The position numbers and the translations under genes are program-made. Positions 10,501 to 18,579 of a stretch of DNA of 64,000 nucleotides are shown here, in pieces. The stretch comes from Gracilaria gracilis (lineage: Eukaryota; Rhodophyta; Florideophyceae; Gracilariales; Gracilariaceae), in the NCBI GenBank assembly GCA_030374805.1, contig JARGSG010000183.1, forward strand, positions 1,302,001-1,366,000, given 5' to 3'. The number at the start of each line of letters is the position of its first letter. The first letter of the stretch is position 1. The notes under the pieces are model-generated. The model had not been told where the DNA came from, did not search any database, and was given only the letters and a program-made list of their open reading frames with translations.

Positions 10501-10755
10501 GCCAAAGCGAAGGTAACACGAAACACTGTGGCTATGGATAGAAACACGCAAATAGATGCTGTTCTAGTTCGAGTTATGAAATCTCGAAAACATGCAACCT
10601 ATGGTGAGCTCTGTGCTGAGGTCATATCAGCTCTCTCAAAGCAACACTTTATGCCCGATCCCAAAGTTATTAAGAAGAGGTTGGAACGGCTGATTGACCA
10701 GGAGTACATCGCTAGAGATGAAAATGATTCAAAACTGTACACATATAACGCATAG
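7549..10755 (+). CDS. Cullin-family ubiquitin ligase scaffold
   Basis: Intronless, 1,068 residues, starting at tandem ATGs (7549, 7552). The N-terminal part is helical, consistent with cullin repeats. The cullin-homology region around residues 680-830 includes HWPAEKKLDLKMPAVL and the QFYMRNKKPRKLTWVHS stretch typical of cullins. The last 78 residues form the winged-helix neddylation domain: IDAVLVRVMKSRK carries the expected NEDD8-acceptor lysine (about K1011), followed by IKKRLERLIDQEYIARDEND and a C-terminal YTYNA. Cullins position substrate adaptors and RBX1-E2 in nuclear or cytosolic ubiquitin ligases. Usual length is 740-800 residues; here about 150 extra low-complexity residues (roughly 840-985) separate the homology region from the neddylation domain. 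The paralog class (CUL1/3/4) cannot be decided by eye. Confidence 0.9.
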   Translation: MMTIHESSFDHDLDSRWRNVKARLSAVLRNMQDTPVKTSPEEWSNIFTDVANLYDQNDAMRMRRMYVHVRQFVRDLVDVQLHHLRLLDGTILLSEYVRRWKVAMKYTMFMKRVLHHLQRFWIKENMNTLKHDPVRPLDKLLMFYWREDLLSNLPSLVDIALDLVDDDRRGLSINREAVRGVVENFVEIGAADVCEHEMYDSIGCSDKHAPDQISTLHLYIHVFEERFLSRTRSFYKEEGARIARGGNITTFVKQIQGHLDAEEARVRSLLHEDSTMRVREAAEAELIGNHKGYLQKEATTMIREGRTSELHVVFKLLERVEDGLTPIGNFFVNFVRDEGNSLVVKHIDNLRGKGSVLQNLALVERLITLYWKHAKMAERCFEGSNMIMIAIDNAFRGFVNRSLGPICLANLLAHYIDRLLRPKAMDGVYLADEYDECSERETDCSDRQTGAVLHLHKLKCLAPDIFDNNQGLQSVREDLQRERLMNELVRLFGYLDDKDIFFESHRRLFAKRLLYGSKGEVENVFIGKLRQKAGNTYTQRLTGMLQDIIVGKTLRGRFTSYLGALRVHYWERQREQQITSCAVGSEHTPSLSEIQEILLQESEKFGGIPSYIQDWFKENASKSTATLDRQGIYILRRLRQCIPRLERNSIGLANPQSGNPMWMSKLSRKDQHSFLDEEDNIAQALKIDFNGYVFNALHWPAEKKLDLKMPAVLTKCQQLFSQFYMRNKKPRKLTWVHSSSTIHLTARIGHSEYTFVVSALQACFLLLFNDRDCISVKDATRYLNVSSQDLLEHLEPMTSSRTHRLLTVNDNVFPHRFAAPRHVNPQLGIGSNVHHFGMNQGQENSGRASHKGLSSSILLGEMKKRKMPSICLTQPPPLKRQRFSLNSNDASSNLEIRSTSTERNGDVKLQLPSVRQILAAAPIPCPLPNVHPLHQPHPLTPNVESNCERPTPAAKGSSYIHLNKDFESRYRKIIFPSEMSRIAAAKAKVTRNTVAMDRNTQIDAVLVRVMKSRKHATYGELCAEVISALSKQHFMPDPKVIKKRLERLIDQEYIARDENDSKLYTYNA

Positions 10756-10954
10756 TCAAGTCTCTTTGAGTGGCTTAGCTTAAAAGTGAGCAGACTTACA
10801 CAGATGGAGGTTTCGCACCTCCCTTTATTTAGCTTAGTATCAACATAAATTGGCAATCTGACTGTTAACTGTAACTTATACCCATCTCAAACAATATCTA
10901 TCATTGTTCTAGAACACGGAGCGTCGCTCTTTCTTCACCGAGCTGCGCATGGTA

Positions 10955-11491
10955 TCACTGAACGGAGATGTCAAAGTCGTCAGAAGGAAGGTCGTCAGTA
11001 GCCAATATCATGTTAAACCATCCCACCTCGGAATTCGGACTGAAGTCAGCAGGGTGTTGATACATGCCGCCAGAGAAAACAGGTAGGTCTACTAGATTCT
11101 TTCTACTGTCATCAAGGTGACCACGCAAAACCCGTTTGACAGAGAATTTAATGCTGCCCTCCTCGTAGAATCTCTCAATATCTACCAGCAGCTCGCCGTC
11201 AGAATCTGAATACTTCCATGTTGCGCTGACTTTTTCTGGCGTCGGCCCATCCGTTTTTCCAATTGACAAAGTGCCGTCCGAGGATAGGTAGACCGCAGAC
11301 GTAGTTGACACTGCGTCCTCATCCTCCTCCAGTTGGAACGATTTGTTCGTAATCTTATTCACAGCTAACTTGCATCGTACCGTTTTCCTGCTCACATGAT
11401 ATGACGGCGTGACCCTTGAGGTCTTGGCACGGCTAAGCGTATTGGTGAATTTCCAACCAATACAATTCGGTGAGCTGAGAAAAGCTGCCAT
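10955..11491 (-). CDS. Plastid-targeted protein of unknown function
   Basis: Using the ATG at 11491 gives 178 residues. The first 40 or so are rich in Ser, Thr, Arg and Lys without acidic residues (MAAFLSSPNCIGWKFTN...), a typical plastid transit peptide. The mature part looks like a compact beta-rich domain with alternating strands (WKYSDSDGELLVDIERFYEEG, FSVKRVLRGHLDD, EVGWFNMILATDDLP). No family is identified. The open frame continues upstream to 11761, but that part contains a less protein-like segment and the internal ATG gives the better targeting peptide. Convergent with the cullin gene, about 200 bp between stops. Confidence 0.65.
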   Translation of the reverse strand: MAAFLSSPNCIGWKFTNTLSRAKTSRVTPSYHVSRKTVRCKLAVNKITNKSFQLEEDEDAVSTTSAVYLSSDGTLSIGKTDGPTPEKVSATWKYSDSDGELLVDIERFYEEGSIKFSVKRVLRGHLDDSRKNLVDLPVFSGGMYQHPADFSPNSEVGWFNMILATDDLPSDDFDISVQ

Positions 11492-12559
11492 TGGAAACCG
11501 TCTGACAAGCTTCTCAACCTGGTTTACTCCTTTACGACGCTGGCGGTGGATGGTTTGAGTTGAGGTGTGCGCAATGAACAAAGCCAAAGAGTTTCGCGAC
11601 AGAAATACTGGTTCGAACTGTTGTTGAAACAAATGTTTATGCACGAAATATGGGAAGTCTCTGAGAAACAGCCAAGACTTGATGTCGGTTTGCAAGCTAG
11701 TGCAGCTTGCCAATGATATTATCTGGTCCAGCCCCTTGACGAGATGAACGAAGGAGATCATCCACTCGTTTCGACAATCATCGATTCACCACAAAAATCT
11801 GAGCGGTTTATTTTATTGTTCATTCTTACGAAATCAAAGTAGTAATTAATCTGAAGACGTTTCGAATCACACCTCGCAGATGCGTATTCAGGATTCCTGA
11901 GTGATCAGGGAGGTAATAGAGCTCTCTCAACATTCAGAGAGCCGCAAAGCCTCCTTTTTCCTGTCCCAGCCGGTCCAAATGGGTATCTAGTATTAGCGTG
12001 TGTCCGACAAGAAACTGCAATTATGCGACTTCAGCGTTCTAGACAGGTACTCATTGTTCAACATGGTGTTTAGAAAAACTCTGACATTTTCTTTTTCGGG
12101 GCAACAGAGCATCAAGTTGCTCGAATGTTAGAAGCGCATACAGTTAGTTTGGAAACACAGTTTCCTCGTCTACGCTACAATATTTTAGCTAAAGGTATGG
12201 TTGAGCTCAAGAACTGGGTACCGTTGCCTGCAGTTTGCCCAGCCTCGATTTCTAAATGATATCTCACCAAACCCGATAGATATAATTAAAACACATGGCT
12301 GATTGTGCAAGTTTTGCATATTGCCAAAATGGACACCAGCAATACAAGATTCTCACGCAGAGGCCTCTGGACACCGCCGTTGTCGATCGAGATAACTTGT
12401 TTTGTCAATCAATTCATCTTCACGTAACAGAGAGAGCAAATACAAATACACAAGGCTCTGCTCTGAATGAGGATGAAGTATAGATCCGTGTTATCAGGAG
12501 TCAAGATCACACGTCTTGAACAGGGAGCCAAAGTACTCACTAGCAGACTCCTCTAAACC
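11492..12559. other. Intergenic region
   Basis: About 1.07 kb. It includes the upstream extension of the plastid-protein frame (to 11761) and a 62-codon plus-strand frame (12295-12483) without recognisable features. No repeat or RNA gene was seen. Confidence 0.4.
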
Positions 12560-13324
12560 TTACAAAGTTTCATTTTCCAAGGCGATAAGATTCTGGAAGA
12601 ATCCTTTTAAGGAAATCGAATCACCTTCAGAATTAGAGAACGTGGAAGTGCTTCTGAAGATTGCCTCAATCGACCCACGTTCACACTTGGGAGACTTGTC
12701 CCCATCAGAGGTTTCTTCACCTTTACGGTTACCCCAAGAGCGAACTTTGCTTTCGTCCCGAATCGATTGCTTGTTCGGTTCCTTTCCAAATCGCTCTGAA
12801 TGGGAGCGCATAATGTCCCATGACTTTCTACGATCATGTCGAAGATCAGCCTCTCGAGTGTTCCTGGTTGAGTAACTCATTTCTCGCACGGATTGAAGTG
12901 TAGGTGGTAAGAGTCCGAGAGATATTCTACCAGATGCTCTTCTTCCAGGAGAATACTTGCTGTGTCGCTTTGGTAGAGCCTCACTGCGAACACGATCATC
13001 TGATCCCTGTTTCTTCCTTGATTCTCCCAGTTTAGAAGGATTCATTGCATTCTGACCATCTTGGGAATTTCCAGTGTGAGTACTTCGCGGTGACCGAGGA
13101 ACCCCTCCTCTCCAACCCGGGGTAGAAGCATTTCCTTCGCTCTGGGTATGCCGAGCTTCGTTTTCGTCCTCACTGCAGGTTTCGAGCTCACGAAAGCGCA
13201 CTTTGGATAGAACTCGCGAAATCTTCTTCTTGCGTCTTGTTCCATTGTTGTCTGAGTTTGGTGTGGAGGCAATTTTGAACCGCGGAAGCGAACCGAACTT
13301 CTCTTTATCTTTTATGTTCGACAT
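12560..13324 (-). CDS. Basic, disordered hypothetical protein
   Basis: From the ATG at 13324 the protein has 254 residues, rich in Ser, Arg, Lys, Asn and Gly, with basic patches (TRRKKKISRVLSKVRFRE) and many Ser-Pro, Arg-Ser and Thr-Pro pairs. It is predicted to be largely unstructured; nuclear localisation or phosphorylation would be a guess. Only the C-terminal ISLKGFFQNLIAL segment looks helical. An upstream start codon at 13366 would add 14 residues. No family recognised. Confidence 0.55.
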   Translation of the reverse strand: MSNIKDKEKFGSLPRFKIASTPNSDNNGTRRKKKISRVLSKVRFRELETCSEDENEARHTQSEGNASTPGWRGGVPRSPRSTHTGNSQDGQNAMNPSKLGESRKKQGSDDRVRSEALPKRHSKYSPGRRASGRISLGLLPPTLQSVREMSYSTRNTREADLRHDRRKSWDIMRSHSERFGKEPNKQSIRDESKVRSWGNRKGEETSDGDKSPKCERGSIEAIFRSTSTFSNSEGDSISLKGFFQNLIALENETL

Positions 13325-14554
13325 TGGGACGAGAGCCTTTTTGCAGCAGCGAGAGGCTAGTGTCAAAACGGCTTGGTGTGAGGCATCAAGGGCGAGAGCT
13401 CTAGTTTCCTTCTTGAGACCTACAAGCTTTGCCTATCGTTACTGAATACAAAGGGAAACGCATCTAATGCCATCGCTCGTGTACAGCGGTGCAATGTGCA
13501 CCTACCGCTGAGATAATGAACCACTACGTGACAGGAATCAACTGAGAGCGCATCAGAGGTCCTCTCAAATTGAATTGCAATGGAACGAAAGATTAGGGTG
13601 TATAGATACTCTAAAACGTATTTAGGAGAAGTACAGGTGATGGAATAAGAGAAGCCAGCCCTCAACCCTCTCAACCGAAATGCAGTCAGGGCAGTTACAT
13701 ACTTGGAAGGGGACCAGCCCCAGACAAGAGAAATACGAATACAAACGCACGTACAATTCTAATCGAAGTGTGAATTTCTGAATTGGCGCACCCTCTGATT
13801 GGGATACGGGCTTCATCACCTTGCATTTTGCCGCATCTTTCCCTTCTCAGTTACAAAGTTCTAACTGCCTGTAGCGTACTTCGTCTGTAGATACTAGATA
13901 GTTGGAAGGGATGGACAAAGGTCTTATCATGCGCGGCCGCGCTAGAAAAGATTATGATACTCATTCATTGTGCAAAACGCAATGAATGCTGATACGGTGG
14001 TGGATAGGGACTCAATCTGCGCTGTTTTTAGAGCGTTTTTCGTCCGGAGAGTGATCTGCGCACCTCCTCCAGTTCTGGTGTATATGGATACGGAACTAGA
14101 GCATCTCATGTTTGAAAAAGACGAAACGAAGTTCAACTTCAGGCGATGACACCGGATAATTTTAGTACACTACAGTACCGTGTACAAGTTAGGCACCTGA
14201 TGATAGGTCAAGCCTGTGATAGGTGCATGATGACAGAAGAATGCCTATCTCGAGGAAGGTTCGTTGATGGGAAACTGCCTATGCCACGTAGGAAGTGTGC
14301 TACTCTGGTGTGCCCAGGAAGGTCTTGAATGAACCCTATTGGCAATAAGGTGCTCATATCGATTCATGAAGTTGGACAGACCTTCGTGTTCTTCAATACA
14401 TGAGTACTCTACTGGGAACTGTTAAGTTTTACAACAACAACGCCACACAACACCTATTGTGAGTTGAAAATCAGTTCATGGTTTGCAACCGGTAGCAATT
14501 GGAAATGGTTTCCGTTTGATTGGGAGAGGGAGAGACGTTTGTATTTTATTTTGG
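13325..14554. other. Intergenic region with small uncertain frames
   Basis: The best candidate coding piece is minus-strand 14136-13942, about 64 codons, containing TRTGGGAQITLRTKNALKTA; it could be the last exon of a spliced gene, with a TACTAAA branch-like element just upstream near 14155-14165. A 60-codon Cys-containing plus frame lies at 14146-14328. Neither can be named. No RNA gene was seen. Confidence 0.3.
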
Positions 14555-14955
14555 ATGATTTGGAGAACGCTCGTCGAGAACACCTCTGTGTCCTGTTTAA
14601 ATAGTAGGAATGCTGCAAGGTTGCTTTGCATTGCAAAGCGTTTGCTCCTGGAACGAACTTCGCTTCTCTTCTCCAACTCTCAAGCCCCGGCTGCTGAAAG
14701 CCTGGTTAGAGGAGATTACTTAAGGGAGTTGCGTGATTCACGCAACGAGAGAATACTTCATGTCTTGTATGCAACTCAAGTGACTGGGATAATTTGGAGG
14801 CCGCTCAGGCCTGGCTGGACACCCTCGTAGATACGAAGCTCGTACGCTTCGAAATTAACGCTTTGGCAAAATACACAACTGGAATAGAACGGATCCTGTG
14901 TTTGACACCGCAGGGATGCTCATTGGGTGCTCTTCAATTGCGGCCCGTTGCATGA
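14555..14955 (+). CDS. Possible spliced small gene
   Basis: A plus frame ending in AESLVRGDYLRE (up to about 14730) and a second frame downstream, to the TGA at 14953-14955, both read like protein (WDNLEAAQAWLDTLVDTKLV). A putative intron with donor GTTGCG after GGGA and acceptor CTCAAG before TGACTGGG (about 53 nt) would join them in frame, giving GDYLRDDWDNLEAAQAW. The start is uncertain; the ATG at 14555 is the first in frame. It overlaps a competing minus-strand frame (14855-15070). No family identified. Confidence 0.28.
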
Positions 14956-15070
14956 GTAGACGCCTCGGCGTGTCTGCAATAGTATCGCCTTTCCCAACTA
15001 GCCCAGCTTCCAGCTCCTCCTGGAAGGCCTTAGTGAAGCGCTCCAAACCTTCTCTGCAGGGTTGAGGCAT
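14855..15070 (-). CDS. Possible small protein, head-to-head with AMMECR1
   Basis: A 71-codon frame with a reasonable ATG at 15070 and protein-like content (GLERFTKAFQEELEAGLVGKGDTIADTPRRLL by segments). Its start lies about 48 bp from the AMMECR1-domain start on the other strand, which would imply a very compact bidirectional promoter. It overlaps the possible spliced plus-strand gene; at most one is likely real. No family recognised. Confidence 0.25.
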   Translation of the reverse strand: MPQPCREGLERFTKAFQEELEAGLVGKGDTIADTPRRLLMQRAAIEEHPMSIPAVSNTGSVLFQLCILPKR

Positions 15071-15118
15071 TGCAGTTTTGGCGACGACGTCCGCTGCCTA
15101 AGCGTCTGCTTAGACAAT

Positions 15119-15745
15119 ATGACTCCGTCTTTGGTTCATGAAGCGTCATCGCGCACTGAAGCTACTGTTCAGATGTGCGCGAAGGCCTTCGAAACGATCG
15201 CTACTCAGCTTCGCCCTGATCTTTCACCTCCTCCGGATTTTGATTTGCCGAGCAGTCAGGGTGGAGTATTTGTAACATGGAGCGTACCACGCGGAAGAGA
15301 TTCCCATTACTCATTACGCGGCTGCATTGGAACGCTTTCTCCAGCACCATTGCACATCGCTGTTCCCCGTTATGCGGTCCAAGCTGCGTTTCATGACTCG
15401 CGCTTTGATCCGATATCCGTTGCTGAGTTGTCGAAGCTGAAGGTTGGTGTTAGCGTATTATCACAGTTTGAGCCAGCCAAAGATGTCTTTGACTGGACGA
15501 CAGGTGTGCACGGTATAGTTCTATACTTACCCGGAGGTTACTCAGCGACATATCTACCCGAAGTTTGTGCAGATCACGGGTGGACAAAAGATTTTTGTGT
15601 GAGGAGCCTTGCTGAAAAGGCTGGTTTCAGGGGAGTTGTTGACGAATCAGTTTTGAATTCCGCTACTGTGACTCGCTATCAATCCAGTAAGACTGAACTT
15701 GCATTTGATGACTACATGGAGATGATTGAAGGCACTTCACAATGA
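15119..15745 (+). CDS. AMMECR1-domain protein
   Basis: From the ATG at 15119 the protein has 208 residues, almost entirely one AMMECR1 domain. The family hallmark LRGCIGTLSP (near residues 69-78) is intact, preceded by FVTWSVPRGRDSHYS and followed by the conserved AVQAAFHDSRFDPI and HGIVL motifs. Its length fits the single-domain members found across eukaryotes and archaea. The molecular role is poorly known; a conserved nucleic-acid or enzymatic function has been suggested from structure. The start was chosen because the 19 codons upstream have no conserved content. Confidence 0.9.
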   Translation: MTPSLVHEASSRTEATVQMCAKAFETIATQLRPDLSPPPDFDLPSSQGGVFVTWSVPRGRDSHYSLRGCIGTLSPAPLHIAVPRYAVQAAFHDSRFDPISVAELSKLKVGVSVLSQFEPAKDVFDWTTGVHGIVLYLPGGYSATYLPEVCADHGWTKDFCVRSLAEKAGFRGVVDESVLNSATVTRYQSSKTELAFDDYMEMIEGTSQ

Positions 15746-15878
15746 GGTTTGTACAATAGCAGATGCGGCTTTATCTCGAGCGACTTGCTTGTCGTCTTGT
15801 TCATTTTTTTGTTGGCTAATAATAAGTCATTGACTTTAGCTCCGTACTTTGTAAACCTGTCAAGGTGAGTGTGTACTC

Positions 15879-16866
15879 CTAAGCGTCCTTTCCTCCAAAA
15901 AGTTCTACCAGCATTCCTTCCCAAAGGTCATCACTTCGGTTGCGTATGCAGATTTGCCCAGATGTGTTTGGAGCCTCCTCTACAATCGCAACTTCAAAGA
16001 GGTGTCCTGAGGCCGATTGTGAGTAGCGTTGCACATTTCTGTTTGGACCATCAATGACCAAGTTGTTCAAAGGATGTTCCAAACGCGATATAAAAGTACC
16101 TATACGGTATACATCATTTTGGTTTATCTCACACGAGTCGCTGACGGTTGCTGTTGCACCAGGGTCGATGCGCAGTAGCTGCGAGCTCCAGAAGCAGTGA
16201 CTTTGTTTTCGAGCGACTTCGACTCCATCGCCGTGAACCTGTGAGAACGGAGCGTCCCGTTTAAGGACTCGAACATTTGTCTCGATTATTATAAACGCAC
16301 CCGGAATCTCGGTTGATATGAATGAATGTATTATAGGCTTTGGAAATGCCTGAGTAAAACAATCTCCCAGATTGATAACGAGAACGACCTGTTTCGCATT
16401 GGACTCGGCATATTTCGGAGGTTGTAAGTCAACTATAGTAACAGGGGAGCTGTCCTTCGTGCTTACGACACACGTAGGCTTTGTGTGGTAATGTGTCGGA
16501 CATGCAGTGTGAGGCGGTATTGTACCGGCACCAACGGTAAAGGTAGGTGCTTTGTAAAAGAGGATGTGGTGACATTCGCGCTCCCAGTGAGGGTACGGCA
16601 GGTCATCAAGCACAGGCGTCATGTTACCGTTGGAAACGGTCGAGGGGGGTTGTACCGTGTTTGGTACCAATTTACGGCTTTTTGGTGCCTTGGCTTGCCC
16701 GTATGGAACTGAACTGTTCAGGGCATCGAATAAACTGAGCTCAGGGCTAGGCTACCTTTTAGTAGACAACCAATTTGGAGGCTGGATGGCTGTACTCTGA
16801 GCTCATCATGCACTGGCGCGCCAAGCCAATGGCTTCTGATGGTCCAGCACAGCCTTCCACATTCAT
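15879..16866 (-). CDS. Two-exon hypothetical protein (312 aa)
   Basis: Exon 2 (16746 to 15879) is open upstream of its first possible internal start. Joining it to exon 1 (16866 to 16796, beginning MNVEGCAGPSEAIGLARQC) through a 49-nt intron gives a continuous 312-residue protein. The intron (16795 to 16747) has a GTACAG donor, TACTAAA branch-like element and CTAG acceptor, and the phase matches. The product contains HTACPTHYHTKP, a His-rich segment reminiscent of a metal or cupin motif, and many beta-strand-like runs. No family is recognised; the cupin idea is a guess. A motif related to TACCnnnGGTA lies within the coding region near 16523-16539. Confidence 0.6.
16747..16795 (-). other. Spliceosomal intron, 49 nt
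   Basis: Minus-strand donor GTACAG, TACTAAA near the 3' end, acceptor CCTAG. Phase 2 on both sides, which restores one long frame. Confidence 0.5.
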
Positions 16867-17540
16867 GGAAATTACAAATGTAGATATAGACAAAATGTTT
16901 GGCTGAGGAAGAGGGACTCTCGTTTTCAACTGTCTCTCATACTTGCGGTCAGCTTCAAAAAGGGCGGCGGCGCTGCTACGAAGGGAGGGCCCCTAGCGCC
17001 GAAAGTACGGTTTTTTTTCCAATACTCACAGCATAGATTTGGCACCAATGGCATTCGATACCCATGGTGCTGCATGAATCAGCGAGAGCGCTCACACGAA
17101 AGTTGGCTGTCGTCATGTTGCAGGGGTCAAAACCGTTGCATGAGTAGAGATCCATCATTCTAGATCTAGAGCGCGCTGTCCTAACAGTGCAAGGCAGCTA
17201 CCGGAAACCGTGGGTGCCTTGTCGGCATCCGAAACGGTCTGGCGTGACTGATGCCCCACCATACTTAAATAAGCCTTTCATCTTCATCTCTCACTTCGCG
17301 ACTGGAGTCTTTCATTGAAATTCCTTGTCAGGTTGCATAGATAACTGGGATTGATGTGAATGTGGTCACTCTGAAGCATCATGCACACCTTCCATCTACA
17401 GCGAAAAAGATCGCGGGCGCGGCATGCAACGCAGAACAAAATGAACTCCAATGTACTACACCGTGCGAGATCGAAGGCATAGACTGAACTCCATAGCATT
17501 TGACATCCACTGGCCGCGCCTGAGTTAAAGGATTGTGAGA

Positions 17541-17568
17541 TACCGTCGGTACCGTTGTACCAACGGTA
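17541..17568. promoter_or_regulatory. TACCnnnGGTA palindrome cluster
   Basis: TACCGTCGGTA (17541-17551) overlaps the 19-mer TACCGTTGTACCAACGGTA (17550-17568), identical to the copy at 441-459. A further TACCGTT half-site follows at 17571. The nearest downstream start is the S1-domain gene, 430-530 bp away. Confidence 0.4.
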
Positions 17569-17760
17569 AATACCGTTCACGCATGTTAAGAACGACACGA
17601 TCGCTCACGGAATAATAATATTATTGTATGGACTCGAGCATCTTGTAGATGAGAGCAGCAAGAGACCGATCCAAATGTAGTACTTGCGCCCTGGACCAAC
17701 CACCTTACAGTACACGGCGGCGACTGAGGACCGAAGGCGCCTTTCCAGCGCCCAAGTGGG

Positions 17761-17805
17761 CCTTGTGTACATGTACCTTGAAACCTTGAAGGTACATGTA
17801 CAAGG
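17761..17805. repeat. Inverted repeat / hairpin
   Basis: Left arm CCTTGTGTACATGTACCTT and right arm AAGGTACATGTACAAGG pair over 17 bp with a two-base bulge and a 9-nt loop. It lies about 190-300 bp upstream of the S1-domain gene. Confidence 0.7.
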
Positions 17806-18099
17806 CTTTCCGCGCTACCAAAGGTTACCCAGGACCACAGGTCCTCTCAAAGTCGGCACCACCATCATCATCTTTTCTCTCTCCGAACACATTTGCACTG
17901 CACTGCAAATTTTGCAGCGCCAGAAGCAGGAAGGCGTAAAGGTTTACGGGCTCGCTCGCACCTTGTACGTTTTTCCTGACGCGCCCGTCGAACAATGCGT
18001 GCTAAGGGCCATGTTCCCTTAACTTTTGTATCATCTGTCCCAATACACACACCACACGCTCGCTGTTCTGTTGTTTCCCAGTCGACTTGCCCAGCGAAG

Positions 18100-18579
18100 A
18101 TGTCCGCCAAAGACTCCGCGACCCCCTCAGATCAATCGGCCAGTCTTCATGCGAATGAATTTCAAGACACCATTCGCGCGGGCCAGGTTGTCACCGGAGT
18201 GGTCACGAACATAGCCTCCTTCGGTGCCTTCGTACAACTACCAGGTAATCTAGACGGTCTAATTCACATCTCACAGATTTCAGATGATTTCGTCGACGAT
18301 ATATCGCAGCATATAACCGTTGGGAAACAAGTGCAAGTGCGTATACTTTCTATTAACTCAACAAACGGACGCATATCTCTTTCTCTGAAACGCGCGCGCA
18401 AGCCAACGGGTAGCGGCTATGAACGCGCCGTGCAATTAGGCGGGGATTGGGGACATCCGTGGGGTGACGATCCCGAAACAAGGTTTATGGATCTTGGACC
18501 ACGTCCTCCAAGGGGTCCATATCCGTGGGAGCCAGATCCATCCCTTTTTGAGCCTTGGGAGGAGTCGAAGCCTCGCTAA
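18100..18579 (+). CDS. S1 RNA-binding domain protein
   Basis: From the ATG at 18100 it has 159 residues. Residues about 24-100 form one S1 domain: GQVVTGVVTNIASFGAFVQLPGNLDGLIHISQIS, then VGKQVQVRILSINSTNGRISLSLKRA by segments, with the expected GxVxxIxxFGAFV and GLIHISQ signatures. The C-terminus is a Trp/Pro/Gly-rich tail (WGHPWGDDPETRF...PPRGPYPWEPDPSLFEPWEE). Single-S1 proteins of this size act in ribosome- or RNA-associated functions. An in-frame ATG at 17995 would add 35 basic, Ser/Thr/His-containing residues that could be a plastid or mitochondrial targeting peptide, so organellar function is possible. Its TAA shares bases with the stop codon of the opposing ARM gene. Confidence 0.82.
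   Translation: MSAKDSATPSDQSASLHANEFQDTIRAGQVVTGVVTNIASFGAFVQLPGNLDGLIHISQISDDFVDDISQHITVGKQVQVRILSINSTNGRISLSLKRARKPTGSGYERAVQLGGDWGHPWGDDPETRFMDLGPRPPRGPYPWEPDPSLFEPWEESKPR

Larger units (their letters stand above)
16867..18099. other. Intergenic region with motif cluster and hairpin
   Basis: Short Cys-rich minus frames (17158-16976 and 17598-17284) are unconvincing, although the first ends at a GTGAGT donor-like site. The region also carries a TACCnnnGGTA cluster (17541-17568) and a hairpin (17761-17805). The S1 gene's alternative upstream start is at 17995. Confidence 0.4.
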
